A stretch of DNA of 64,000 bases from Triglochin maritima (GCA_963682175.1 OY821775.1:29572053-29636052); one strand, 5' to 3'. Counted from the first letter of the stretch, positions 11,753-22,855 are shown. The notes: generated by a model not told the origin, from the sequence alone. Numbers and translations are program-made.

Positions 11753-13395
11753 AATACCCCCACACCTAACTTTTGCTAGTCTCGAGCAAAACAAAGAAAG
11801 AGAAAAATAAAAGAAAGGAAAAGCATACGAAAAATAGGGAAATCCTAACTCACTTTCGTAGGAATCATGGTTGCACTTAGCACGTGCAACAAGCCATTAA
11901 ACCTCCTTGTCGCCATGGAGGAGGAGTGTTGTCTCCTGAGGATTTTCAGCGGTTATACCCACAAAATCCGAACAAGATGCATTATTCAATCTAGACACTC
12001 GACTCGATGGACAAATTTTGTCGATCATTGGACGAGGTCATCCTACGGGCTGACTCTATATAGGTAATCAGTCAACACACCTAGCCTAATGAACCATTCG
12101 TGCAAGTTAAATAAGGAATTAAGTGAAAGACATGGACAACCTCAACATCCTCAAGTGATACAAAGTGTAAGGTCCATTAAGATTCTTATTCGCATTACCA
12201 TTTATTTTTCTTTTTGTTTCTTTTCTCTCTTTTTTGGATTTCTTCTTTTTATTATTATTAGTTGGAGCGTCATTCTCCGAGGTTCAGGTTTCGTGCATCA
12301 TTGCTCATGAGTACTGACACTATCACGTACACCTTTCCCCAAATCTCCACATAGGGCAATCCCTACCACCCGTGTAATGAGAGTTCGGTCGGCGCATCCC
12401 AAGTTAGATGACTCGAAAGCACCAGGCACAAAGTCCCCTCAGACCTACTTTCCCGAGTGATAGGAGCCGTGTGAGAAGAGAGAACACCTACTCCCTTATT
12501 TCTTATCTACACATGAACCAAAACCCCTACACTTAATGTCTCACAACAAGATTTCAAGGGTCCTTGACGACAACAAACTTCCTTAAATCACCAGACTCGA
12601 ATTATTGACTCACTAGGTTCAGGGTGGACTTCTTTAAATGTTTGAGCACTGAAACCCTATGATTACTCAACCCCCGGGGAAAAACTGGGGTGCATCCTAA
12701 CGACTAGATAAGTCCTAAAGCAAATGTACTACATATCCTAATGCATCAAGTTCAAGACAATTTTGGCAGCTTTCTTTTTACTTTGCCTCTCAATGATTTT
12801 TGCACATGCTGAACACACACAAAACCCACAAAACATTTTCTTTCACAAACACATGAAGACTTTCAAAGAAATGTGAAAATTTTAAAGCACTAGGCAAGCA
12901 AAAGAAGACAAGTCACCCAAGGATCATGGCAAGCAGATATATCGATATTAAATGCAACACAATAACAAGACCCTAACAATGCAAACAAAAGAAAACAAAA
13001 TAAAAAGAAAAGACTCGACTATGTACACACGTAAAACACCCCCCACACCTACTTCATGCATTGTCCTCAATGAATGCGAACAAGATACTACATGGATTTA
13101 TGCATGTAAAATGATAGATCTCACCAACGTGAAGTACAAAGGGAAGTTCACGGTTATGTTGATGGACACAAACCTGAATTACCTCAAAACCTGTGAGATG
13201 CTAAAGAAGGGATACAAATACAGGAAAGAAATGGATCCCAAATACACAAGGTTTGGAGCCCACAACAATCGATGCTCACTGAAGGACCTTTTATTGTACT
13301 TTTTTTATTTTTTTTATTTTTATGTAACTATGTACAAACAAAAGTTCCCATCTTCATTTTGTCGAAAGACATCAAATGGCAACCTCAAGAGTGGG
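11753..13395 (-). other. Conserved 3' non-coding region of element B
   Basis: This matches the regions at 3166-4732, 16818-18350 and 21288-22855, with no coding potential seen. The hairpin CCTCCATG-GCGA-CAAGGAGG is at 11902-11921 (minus sense), followed by the second stem. The internal G-rich tract lies at 13038-13051 beside the GAGGACAATGCATGAAG block. Confidence 0.65.
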
Positions 13396-14930
13396 TCAAT
13401 GCACTTGGAAAGGGAACATGACACCACGCGGGGCCAGAATACTCATGCGTGAGCCTCCTTCACAAAGAGCACAAGATGAAATGAGAGGTTCATGAATTGG
13501 ACGCAAAGGCGTCTCATTCAAAGGATCAAACTGAAAGAGCTTGAACCTCTCAAGAGTTTGGGAAATATGGGGCAACGGAAGAAGAGTTTCTCCTGTTGAG
13601 GTGCTGAAGTTATGATCGTCAATCCAAACTCTCCAACCAACAGGCCGGTGCGTCGGAACGAGGTCAAGAACCTCGTTAGGCATGTCCGACTCACCAGGCA
13701 AACAAAAAGTGGGTCTCCTACCCAAGGTATCCTCCAAGGAACTCCTAATACCCTCATTAGCAATGTAGTTGTTTGATGTTCCATCATTTCCAAAATGATC
13801 AGGAACAACAGTGAGAGGCAAACTCTCATCAGGTTGTTTGAAATTGAGGGTACTAGGGAGCTCTTGCTCCACCAAAGGTGAGTCCTTAAGAGGCACAACA
13901 TGAAGATCATGTAGCTCAAGGGCCACGGGACAAAAAGATAAGGCACAATCCTGTGCCGACTCATAATGAAATTTGTCCATGTTTTTCTCAATTGGAATCG
14001 AATCGTCCACCAAGTGATCGTGAATTGAAACCCCAAGTCCCTCAGACTGACTAGGAGTTTGACTTTGAAAGATTGTGCTTTGAATTTGTGGATGTCGTGG
14101 TGGTTTGATATCAAAAGATGAATCCTCATGTTGACAAGAAAAGTTACTCTCCTCACGTTCACGTAATTGCTGCGACATGTGACTCATTTGCAGTGCCATA
14201 TTTTGTATGGACTATTGAGTGGTTTCCATGAATGTAAGGAAAGTTTGTTTCGAGGAATCAAGTATGCGGTCAACTATGAGGTCCAAGTCAGAGCTTGGGA
14301 AATTTTGGGGTTGGGTGTTGATGGGCTGAGAATGAATCCAATGACTTGAAGTAGGGTGTTGGTAGAATTTTGGGTATTCGGGAGGAGGATACTAGGGTGA
14401 AAATGAAGTATAAGAATTTGGATATGAATTGTCGCCCCATGAATCCATCCCTCTCGGGTTGTACGTGGATGTGTAATGGTCATATTGAGTGTTTTGGGAA
14501 AATGTATGCTCATACTCAGGCTCTGGGGGAACATAAGGATATTCCCCGATAACATGACCACTCAACCCACAAGAGTCGCACGACACGGCTACTGGAGCCA
14601 CCAGTGCACTCGTCTCGTCTACCGCACGCATGAAAGAGGCCAAGTTTGTTGTAATGTCTGAGTTTGTTGACCAGCATATGATCCGACATAACTAGATTGT
14701 GGTCTAGCAGTCGGTGCCTCTCTCATGTTACCGCAATATGAAGATTACTCAGTCACACAATTAAGAGATTCCCAACCATACGGGGTGTTAGTTTGAGCCA
14801 CCCCAGGTTGCATGGGTCCAGAATACCAGGAAGAATGTTCCTGGTCCCAACAATGATATGGATGGTCGCCTATGTAACCATCCATCTCAACAAAAAAAAC
14901 TCTTGAGTTGACCACTCTCACCACCACGAG
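13396..14930 (-). pseudogene. Zinc-knuckle plus tail ORF lacking protease (element B)
   Basis: In one frame on the minus strand this gives a degenerate zinc knuckle (CDSCGLSGHVIGEYPY, last Cys lost), a YNPRGMDSWGDNSY linker equivalent to the YNPGWRNHPNFSW linker of relatives, and a coiled-coil-like block. It then runs into the tail (GRRPTF, THRPVGWRVWIDDHN, FKLFQFDPLNETPL, FPFQVH). Two in-frame stops occur near 14392 and 14210. The last 267 codons are open. The protease block found in relatives is absent between QHEDSS and the tail, and no gag core precedes the knuckle. The tail is far diverged from that of element D but aligns along most of its length, including PxGWRV. Confidence 0.65.
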
Positions 14931-15527
14931 GCTAAGCTCGCAAAAAGTGCTCGACTAGACTTTAAAACGCTAACAGAGAGTGTGAAGGGGAGGAAACTAG
15001 AACGTAGAAGTAGGTGAGAAGAAGATGACTCAGAGGAGAAGGGAAGAATCCCTAAAGCTAGCATGGGTAAAGGGTTAGGATAGAAGCCTAGTCTAGCAAA
15101 CACGGCTCAAACAAGCTTAGGCTGGCTATGGGTCCTTACAGCTAGACGACGCCTAACTGCGAGGTCACACGGCTTCAACATGCCTCACCTCCCTATGAGG
15201 AAGACCACAATGCCCAGCAAGTGAGCCAAGATCCAGAGATCTCGTCTCTCCTACTATCGACAAAGTGGGCGACGTCGATCGGGCTATGACGGTCGTGACC
15301 GGATCACTCTCCTAATGCGCCCGAGTCCTAATGGTCAATGTCTACTTGTTTTTAGATTAAGGCTTTACTTGAGTGATTTTTGGGCCCAAGGAAAGGGTGA
15401 TGAAATCCCCCACCTTATCTTTTATGGGCCATCCCCTTCTTAGTAGCGTTTTGATCCTAAATCTAGCAATCAACGCTCCAATCAAACGCTCTACTCACTC
15501 TTGTCCCGATACAATTCCTACTACTTC
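14931..15527 (-). other. Conserved 5' leader of element B
   Basis: This non-coding block is closely similar to the leaders at about 26040-26600 (element D) and 53270-53780 (element H). Shared landmarks on the plus strand are CAGCTAGACGACGCCTAACT, GTGAGCCAAGATCC, CTCCTACTATCGACA and CCGGATCACTCTCC. It is a candidate packaging or dimerisation region. The copy stops abruptly at about 15527. Confidence 0.6.
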
Positions 15528-15534
15528 CGATGAG

Positions 15535-16817
15535 CAGAGTGACACAATGGATAAGATATTAGAGGTGTTTAAGCAAGTGAAGGTTAACATCCCCTTGTTG
15601 GATGTCACCCAACAAATACCTCAATATGCCAAAGTGTTGAAGGATCTCTGCATAACCAAGAGGAAGACCAATGTTCCTGAGAAAGCATTCTTGGCTGCAA
15701 ATGTAAGCTCACTTTTGTCAAATACCGCCTACACAAGATACAAGGACCTTGGGTGTCCTACTATTCAGTGTACGATAGGGGACACTAGCATGAGTAATGT
15801 ATTGCTTGATTTAGGATCAGCGGTCAACCTCCTCCCATTTTCTGTTTATCAACAGTTGAACTTGGGAGAATTGAAACCAACTAAGATCACCCTCCAATTG
15901 TCAGATAGATCCATTCGTATTCCATGGGGGATTATCGAGGACGTGCTTATCAAAGTTGGAGATTTTATATTTCCAGTTGATTTTGTTCGTCAATACCAAT
16001 CCTGTTGATTTTGGGTAAACCATTTCTGGCAACCTCCAATGCCTTAATTAATTGTAGAAATGGTCTCATGAAGCTCTCATTCGGTAACATGAGTGTTGAG
16101 TTTCATGTGTTCAACTCTGTTAGGCAACAGGAACCCATGGACCAACCTTTAAATCTCAATATCATCCGCCAATTAGAGAAAGCACCACAAAATCAACAAA
16201 TACCCCTAACACCAATGCAACCCATTGAGAATGTTTGTGGGCCCAGCGAAAACTCATTGCCTGTCTTTGTAATGGAACAGAGTGAGCTGGAATCAAACAT
16301 GAATGTCCAAAAGGAGTGTTCGTTGCATGATTCAGTTGAGATTATTAGTGAGAGTGAGACACTTCATCATATGCATATACCAGAAGGTGTCTCTGTGTCA
16401 TGTCCCTTGGCCATTGAGCCATTTGAGCTTCATCTTGACTCCAACAAGGACCCACCTACAACCGAGCTTATGCTTGATGATATAAATGATGGTGGGAGGT
16501 CCTTGTTGGATGAGTTGGGGAGAAGCCCCATTCTTAGTGATGCAGGTCTGCTGCATCCATCAAATGAGCTTGAGGTACTCATTCCGATGCACCCACCTAT
16601 TGGTTGGAGGCTTTTGTTTGATGAGCAACTAAACCCTAGTGAGGCAACACAACTTCATTCATTCATGTTGCCTACACCCAACCAATATCATGAGGGGTTC
16701 GAGCCTTTCGGCTTTGACCATTCACCCCTCATGACACCTTAGAGTACCAGTGAAGTTTGCCCATCTTGGCAAGTCTCGGGTCCTCATAACTCGATGTTCT
16801 CATTTGATGTTCCTTGA
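15535..16817 (+). pseudogene. Protease-tail part of gag-pro ORF (element C)
   Basis: The block DKILEVFKQVKVNIPLLDV leads into an aspartic protease with the intact catalytic motif DLGSAVNLLPFSV, the IIEDVLIKVGDFIFPVDFV strand and the (L)ILGKPFLATSNAL flap-distal block. A deletion near 15985-16005 removes the segment between VDFV and LILG and shifts the frame. The tail runs to MTP, where TAG at about 16740 is premature; the family stop is TGA at 16815-16817. Gag is missing. Confidence 0.8.
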
Positions 16818-18350
16818 CCAAATGATTATTACAATATCTTTGTTGATGTATATACCTTGTAAAAAAAGTAATAAAAGACTCCATGAGCGAGGATTGATTG
16901 TTGTGGGCCTCAAACCTTGTGTATTTGGACCCCATTTCTTCACGTATTTGTCTCCCGTCTTCAGTATCTCACAGGTTTTGAGGGAATTCGGGTTTGTGTC
17001 CATCCACATAACCACGAACTTCCTTTTACGCTTTATGTTGGTGAGATCTTTTATTTTTCATGCATAAATACATGTAGTATCTTGCTCACATTCATTGAGG
17101 ACAATGCATGGAATAGGTGTGGGTGTTTTACGTGTGTACATAGTCGAGTCTTTTTCCTTTGAATTTTTTTTTCTTTTGTGTGTATTGAGAGGGTCATGCT
17201 AGTGTGCCGCATTTAATATCGATATATCTGATTGCCATGATCCTCAGGTGACTTTTCTTCTTTTGCTTGCCTAGTGCTTTCAAATTTTCTCATTTCTTTC
17301 AAAATCTTCATGTGTTTGCGAAAGAAAATGTTTTGTGGGTTTTGTGTGTGTTTAGAATGTGCAAAACCGTTGAGAGGCAAAGTAAAATGAAAGTTCCCAA
17401 AATTGTCTTGACCTCGATGCATTAGGATATCTAGTTTACTGGCTTTAGGTCTTATCGAGTCGTTAGGATGCACCTCGGTTTTCCCTCGGGGGGCGTGTAA
17501 TCATAGGGTTTCAGTACTCTAACATTTAAAGAGTCAATAATTCGTGTGTGTTAGTATAAGGAAGTTTGTCGTAGTCAATTGTCCTTAAACTCTTTTTGTG
17601 AAACTGTAAGTGTAGAGGTTTTGGTTCCCATGTAGATAAGTGAATAAGTGGTGTTCTCTCTTCTCGCACGGCTCCTATCACTCGGGAAAGTAGGTCTAAG
17701 AGGACTTTGTGCCTGGTGCTCTTGAGTCATCTGACTTAGGATGCACCGACAAAACTCCGGTTACACAGGTGGTAGGGATCGCCCTATGTGGAGATTTGGG
17801 GGAAGGTGTACGTGATAGTGTAAGTCCTCATAGATAATGATGCACGAAACCTGACCCCAGGAGAATCAAACACCAACCAATAAAATGCTCCAAAAAACAA
17901 GAAAAGGAAAAGGAAAAACAGAGTCAAATAAGAACATTAATGGACTTTACACATTGTATCACATTCAGATGTTAAGGTTGCCCATGTCTTTCACTTAAGT
18001 CCTTAACTAACTTTCACGAATAATTCATTAGGCTAGGTGTGTGGACCCAATACAAATTTAGAGTCGACCCGTAGTATTACCGCGTCCCATGATTGACAAA
18101 ATAAGTCCAACGAGTCGTGTAGCTACATTGATTAATGCAACTTTGTTCGGATTTTGTGGGTGTATCCGCTGAAAACGCTCAGGAGACAACTCTCTCCCTC
18201 CTTAGTGACAAGGAGGTTTAACAGCTTGTTGCACGTGCTCAGTGCAACCGTGATTCCTACGAAAGTGAGTTAGGATTTCTTGTTTTGCTCGTTTGCTTTT
18301 TCCTTTCTTTGTTTTGCTCGGGACTAGCAAAAGTTAGGTGTGTGGGTATT
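16818..18350 (+). other. Conserved 3' non-coding region of element C
   Basis: It has the same block order as in A, B and D. An internal G-rich tract (TAGGTGTGGGTG) lies at about 17114-17125. The hairpin CCTCCTTA-GTGA-CAAGGAGG is at 18197-18216; it has a different loop from most copies but is still a GNRA type. The second stem follows. The terminal polypurine tract ends at 18350. No gene is seen. Confidence 0.65.
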
Positions 18351-18582
18351 TGATTGACATCATTTCATTCTTATATTTGTATCTTATATCCATTATCTTT
18401 CACCTAAATAATGCTATGTGACGAGTTTTATGTTTGAATTTCAGAAATGAATAGGTTTGAAGAGATTAAGCATAAAAGGACCCAAAAGCTGGGAAAAAAG
18501 TCTGAATTGTGAGACCTGGGGACTAAGATGCAAGGGAGAAGGACCTGAACGTAAGCCCGAAGGACCAAAGAGCAAAACAGGG
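18351..18582 (+). repeat. 3' LTR of element C, first 232 bases
   Basis: It begins TGATTGACATC immediately after the polypurine tract and matches the start of the other LTRs up to about GAGCAAAACAG, where it is cut by copia sequence. No promoter part remains. Confidence 0.75.
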
Positions 18583-18599
18583 AAAACCTTGTTGATACA

Positions 18600-19440
18600 A
18601 GGAGATTAGTGGGAGCCATGTAGTACTTCTGATCTTATATGTCGATGACATATTGCTCATGAGCAATCATATACCTTTGCATTAGCAAACGAGAATTTTC
18701 ATTGAAATCGGCATGTTCAATAGAAAGAAATGGATAAGGCTCAACACATCTTGAGAATCAAGATACGTTGAGATACATCCCGTAGACTCATTGGCCCCAG
18801 TCAATGTACATACATTGACAAGGTCTTGGAAAGGTTCAGGGTGAACAATTCCAATATGGACAATGTGCCAATAAGTATGAGTATAGGTGTGCAACTCAAG
18901 AAGTCTCAACGTGCTCAATCACGCAAAGACTTGGAGTACATGAAGGTATCCCTTATGCTTCGGCAAAAGGAAGGACCATGTACAGAATGACTTGCACAAG
19001 ACTCGATATCTCGTATGCTCTAAGCGTGACAGGTAGTCACCAATCCGACGCAAGTCCTAAGCATAGGATTGCGGTCAAGAATATTCTGAAGTACTTTAAC
19101 CGGACTAAGGATAAGGTTCTTGTTTATGGAAGACAAAGGAGAAAAACAGCCGAGGGCTATTTTGATGCAATTCTCATAGGGATTCTTGACAATAGGAGGT
19201 TGGAATGATGATGCGTCATCATTATCGAAGGTGGAGGTATGAGCTAGTGTAGCTAGGAGTAATATCACTACGGCTAACTCAACCACAAACAAAAGACAAA
19301 ATAAATAAATGGGTGGACACAACAGTGACACAACTGATCCATTCAACAAACCTTCATACCAAGCTAAGAGACGAAATATATTTCGAGTCCATGGATCCGA
19401 GGATCCATGTGGATTGGCTTGATAGATGATTTTAGAAGGT
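18600..19440 (+). pseudogene. Copia reverse transcriptase/RNase H remnant
   Basis: The YVDD active-site block (LYVDDILL) is readable near 18635-18660. ILRIKI, SRRLIGPSQCTYIDKVLERF and TRLDISYALSVT follow, then ILKYFNRTKDKVLVYG of the RT-RNase H junction. The frame breaks several times. The RNase H part is almost gone; only a short GSMWIGLIDDF-like trace remains near 19400. This is an old copy with no functional product. Confidence 0.65.
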
Positions 19441-19868
19441 TACCCTAGTTATTAATGTTTTATACATTGAAAATGTATGTGAAAGAAAATTTTGATAACA
19501 AGTAGGAGATTTAAAGGAATGTGTTCTAAAAGTTTTACTTTTAATTGTCAATTATTATGAATTGAATGAGAAATCATTTTGTTCCTTGTTAATGTTATTC
19601 GTCTTTTAGAAGTGTTAACGAAGAGGCTCTTGGTCCTTAACCGTAGAGCTCTAAAAGATATTGGTTTACATCAAACAAAAGATATTCGCAATCATGGTAA
19701 TTAACATGGGACATTGATTACCGAGTTCAGATTGTCGTGTTGGTCATAGATCATTGTAGCTCTACAAGTGAGTGACAAAACGGGTACGCAAAAGAGGAAA
19801 ATACTACTTTTGTATACCGAATTGACCCAAGAAGTAAAATATTATAGGAATGTGTTTCTGTGTCATTA

Positions 19869-19873
19869 ATATT
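19869..19873. repeat. Target-site duplication, left (ATATT)
   Basis: ATATT lies directly before the TG of the left LTR of element D. The same five bases lie at 28499-28503 directly after the CA of the right LTR. Confidence 0.9.
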
Positions 19874-20750
19874 TGTTGAACGTTTTATATTTAACCGCAA
19901 GTGCACGGCCGCGATGAAGCGGTGGCAAGTACGGGTCGTCCTCAGGGAGGTGAGCAGCCTCTTGCTTGTACGAAATCAAGTGGCAAAAATAGGGGGAAGA
20001 AAGTTGTTTATGCTAATCTAGACTATGCTACACTAAGAAGTATGAAATGCGAACGAAACAAACAAATGATGGAATAACAACTAAACTAAGAGCAAAGAAA
20101 GAATGCTGGAATACAGAAATGGGAAAACCCCTAAGGGGTGGAGTGAGTGCACACATGCAAAGAGGTGGGTGTAGAATACATTCTTTAAGCACATGAAGGT
20201 GGTGTTTATCAAGCATAGGAAGTGTCTAAATGTGTGGCAAAACCTATCAATCTATTCACCAACTTAGTTGATTAACATTTACATATGCAAGGTGTTTATT
20301 TCAGAACCTAAACAAGCATGAGAGGTGTCTAATCATTTTGGCAAAACTCATCAAGTTATAAATTCTATCCTAAACAAGCAAGCATACATTCATGTTTAAT
20401 CAACACATTGAAATTAAAGCATTCATCCCATTCTCTAATGCATGTATGTACATCTACTCCACCCCCCAAAGGGGATGGAACTACTCACTAAACATTACAC
20501 TAATTATTAAACTACGCAAAGAAAGCATATTAAAACTAAGCTAGAAATAAAAGACGATTAAACTAAAACATGCACAAACAATAAAAAGAAGCATAAACAA
20601 ACAATGAAAGAAACACAAAACTTTATTGATAAAAATGACTCACATTAAAAGTAGCATCCTCCTACTTTAGTGTGTGCTTCAAGGCCTCACTTCTAGTAGG
20701 AAGAATAGCCACTTAAAATATGGAGTCATTACAATAGGAGGTGAAGAGTT

Positions 20751-20802
20751 CTATTTATAGGCATGGAAAAAGCTAATCCGGGACAATCCCCCGATGTGGG
20801 AC
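20751..20802 (-). promoter_or_regulatory. LTR promoter: snRNA-type upstream element plus TATA
   Basis: In minus sense GTCCCACATCG (20792-20802) is followed after 32 bp by TATAAATAG. The first motif equals the plant U-snRNA upstream sequence element consensus RTCCCACATCG, and the gap is close to that of plant Pol II snRNA promoters. The right LTR has the same pair (28003-28013 and about 27962-27971). Transcription would start about 30 bp after the TATA, near 20720. Confidence 0.65.
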
Positions 20803-20879
20803 TAAACCAATACCAAAAATAGCCTAAACAAACATTAATACACGTCCAGGAGAAAACTTGGTGGATTTGGGCCCAAAGT

Positions 20880-20919
20880 GACCGCCAATTGGCGGTCTTG
20901 GACCGCCAATTGGCGGTCC
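20880..20919 (-). promoter_or_regulatory. Tandem palindromes in the U3 region
   Basis: There is a perfect 18-bp palindrome GACCGCCAATTGGCGGTC at 20880-20897 and a perfect 20-bp one, GGACCGCCAATTGGCGGTCC, at 20900-20919. They lie about 80-120 bp upstream of the snRNA-type element. In the right LTR (28091-28130) the second palindrome has one mismatch. They are probably binding sites for a dimeric factor; none is identified. Confidence 0.6.
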
Positions 20920-21387
20920 AAATTTTCCGGATCGAGTTGAATCTTGTTCTGGGCTTTGCTTGGTGTATTTGGTGGTCTTGGATGCATCTACTTTGTTTAT
21001 TGGAGCTCCGACCCGAATCCAATTGCTAAAATACTCCCCATGATGGTGTGGAGTATTCTGTTTTGCTCTTAGGTCCTTCTGTCTTGCGTTCAGGTCCTTC
21101 TCCCTTGCATCTTGGTCCCCAGATCTCACAATCCAGTCCTTTTTCCCAGCTTTTGGGTCCTTTTATGTTTCATCTCTTCAAACCTATTTATTCCTGAAAA
21201 CTAAACATAAAACTCATGACATAGCATTGTTTAGGTGAAAGATAATGGATATAAGATACAAATATGAGCATGAAATGATGTCAATCAAATACCCCCACAC
21301 CTAACTTTTGCTAGTCCCGAGCAAAACAAAGAAAGAGAAAAGCAAACGAAAAACAAGAAATCCTAACTCACTTTCGTAGGAATCACG

Positions 21388-21439
21388 GTTGCACTTAGCA
21401 CGTGCAACAAGCCGTTAAACCTCCTTGTCGCCAAGGAGG
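21388..21439 (-). promoter_or_regulatory. Paired RNA hairpins near the 3' end (element D)
   Basis: In minus sense CCTCCTTGGCGACAAGGAGG (21420-21439) is a perfect 8-bp stem with a GCGA (GNRA) loop. The second stem GTTGCAC/GTGCAAC with a 7-base loop lies at 21388-21408. Spacing and sequence are preserved in five other copies. Confidence 0.65.
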
Positions 21440-22530
21440 AGGAGTGTTGTCTCCTGAGGGTTTTCAGCGGATACACCCACAAAATCCGAACAAGATGCGT
21501 TAATCAATCTGGCTACACGACTCGTTGGAATTATTTTGTCGATCATGGGATGCGGTAATACTACGGGTCGACTCTATATATGTAATTAGTCCACACACCT
21601 AGCCTAATGAGTTATTCGTGAGAGTTAACTAAGGAATTAAGTGAAAGACATGGGCAACCTTAACTTCTACATGTGATACAATGTGTAAAGTCCATTTTGG
21701 TTCTTATTTGACTCCCCTTTTTTTTTTCTTTTTTTTTCTTTGGAGCATTTTATTGGTTGGTGTTTGATTCTCTCAGGATCAGGTTTCGTGCATCATTGCC
21801 CATGAGGACTTACACTATCACGTACACCTTCCCCCAAATCTCCACATAGGGCGATCCCTACCACCCGTGTAACGGGAGTTCGGTCGATGCATCCCAAGTC
21901 AGATGACTCGAAAGCACCAGGCACAAAGTCCCCTCAGACCTACTTTCCCGAGTGATAGGAGCCGTGCGAGAAGAGAGAACACCACTTATTTATTTATCTA
22001 CATGGGAACCAAAACCCCTACACTTAAGTTTCACAAAAAGAGATTAAGGGCCCTTGACTACGACAAACTTCCTTATACTAACAGACACAAATTATTTACT
22101 CACTAGGTTCAGGGTGGACTTATTTAAATGTTTGAGTACTGAAACCCTATGATTACACGCCTCCCCCGAGGGAAAACCGGGGTGCATCCTAACGACTCGA
22201 TAAGACCTAAAGCCAGTAAACTAGAAATCCTAATGCATCAAGTTCAAGACAATTTTGGGAGCTTTCTTTTTACTTTGCCTCTCAACGGTTTTGCACATGC
22301 TGAACACACGCAAAACCTACAAAAACATTTTCTTTCGCAAACACATGAAGATTTTGAAAGAAATGTGAAAATTTTAAAGCACTCGGCAAGCAAAAGAAGA
22401 CAAGTCACCCAAGGATCATGGCAAGCAGATATATCGATATTAAATGTGGCACACTAACATGACCCTAACAATGCCAACAAAAGAAAATAAAACCAAAGGA
22501 AAAAGACTCGACTATGTACACACGTAAAAC

Positions 22531-22545
22531 ACCCCCCCACACCTA
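22531..22545 (-). promoter_or_regulatory. Internal polypurine-like tract
   Basis: The minus sense reads TAGGTGTGGGGGGG, sharing its first 12 bases with the terminal tract TAGGTGTGGGGG next to the 3' LTR about 1.25 kb away. It follows a GAGGACAATGCATGAAG block of the kind common downstream of ORFs in Athila/Tat elements. It could prime a second plus strand; this is inferred only. Confidence 0.45.
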
Positions 22546-22855
22546 CTTCATGCATTGTCCTCAATGAATGTGAACAAGATACTACATGGATACATGCATG
22601 AAAAAGGAAAGATCTCACCAACATGAAGTACAAAGGGACGTTCAGGGTCATGTTGATGGACACAAACCCAAATTCCCTCAAAACCTGTGAGAAGCTGAAG
22701 AAGGGAGATAAATACGTGAAGAAATTGGGCCCAAGTACACAAGGGTTGGGGCCCACAACAATCGTTGCTCACTGAAGGAGTCTTTTATTACACACTTTTT
22801 TTTTTTTTTTTTGAAAGATATATACATCAACCAAGATATTCTCATAATCATTTGG

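Larger units (their letters stand above)
10218..15527 (-). mobile_element. Gypsy element B, highly reduced, 5' truncated
   Basis: This minus-strand gypsy relative has its 3' LTR at 10218-11752, a polypurine tract at 11755-11766, the shared 3' non-coding region, a short zinc-knuckle-plus-tail ORF, and the shared 5' leader. It lacks the primer site and 5' LTR. At about 15527 it is joined head to head to the plus-strand element C. It has no gag core, no protease and no pol, yet keeps all the non-coding modules of its relatives. Confidence 0.75.
15528..18582 (+). mobile_element. Gypsy element C, gag-pro type, truncated at both ends
   Basis: This plus-strand gypsy relative starts inside the protease-side coding region (its first aligned codons follow a short non-matching join at about 15528). 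It continues through the tail and 3' non-coding region into the first 232 bases of its 3' LTR. A copia fragment replaces the rest of the LTR from about 18583. Its left neighbour, element B, faces the other way. Confidence 0.75.
19874..21287 (-). repeat. 3' LTR of element D (left on the plus strand)
   Basis: The plus strand reads TGTTGAACG...GTCAATCA. In minus sense it carries two adjacent palindromes (20880-20919), a perfect snRNA-type upstream element, TATAAATAG and GTGAGT (20638-20643). It is nearly identical to the copy at 27087-28498. It ends directly at the polypurine tract (GGTGTGGGGGTATT in minus sense, about 21288-21303). Confidence 0.93.
21288..22855 (-). other. 3' non-coding region of element D
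   Basis: This 1.57-kb region between the ORF stop and the 3' LTR has no coding potential. It holds the terminal polypurine tract at its low-coordinate end, the hairpin pair at 21388-21439, a CCCCGG...CTCGGGG-type short stem near 22170, and an internal G-rich tract at 22531-22545. A T run (22797-22813 on the plus strand) lies next to the ORF stop. The whole region is shared with elements A, B, C, F and, in part, H. Confidence 0.7.

Noticed and set aside
20880..20919. CRISPR-like or satellite repeat
   Set aside because: There are only two copies and they are palindromes within an LTR; no spacer array exists, and the context is a plant retrotransposon.
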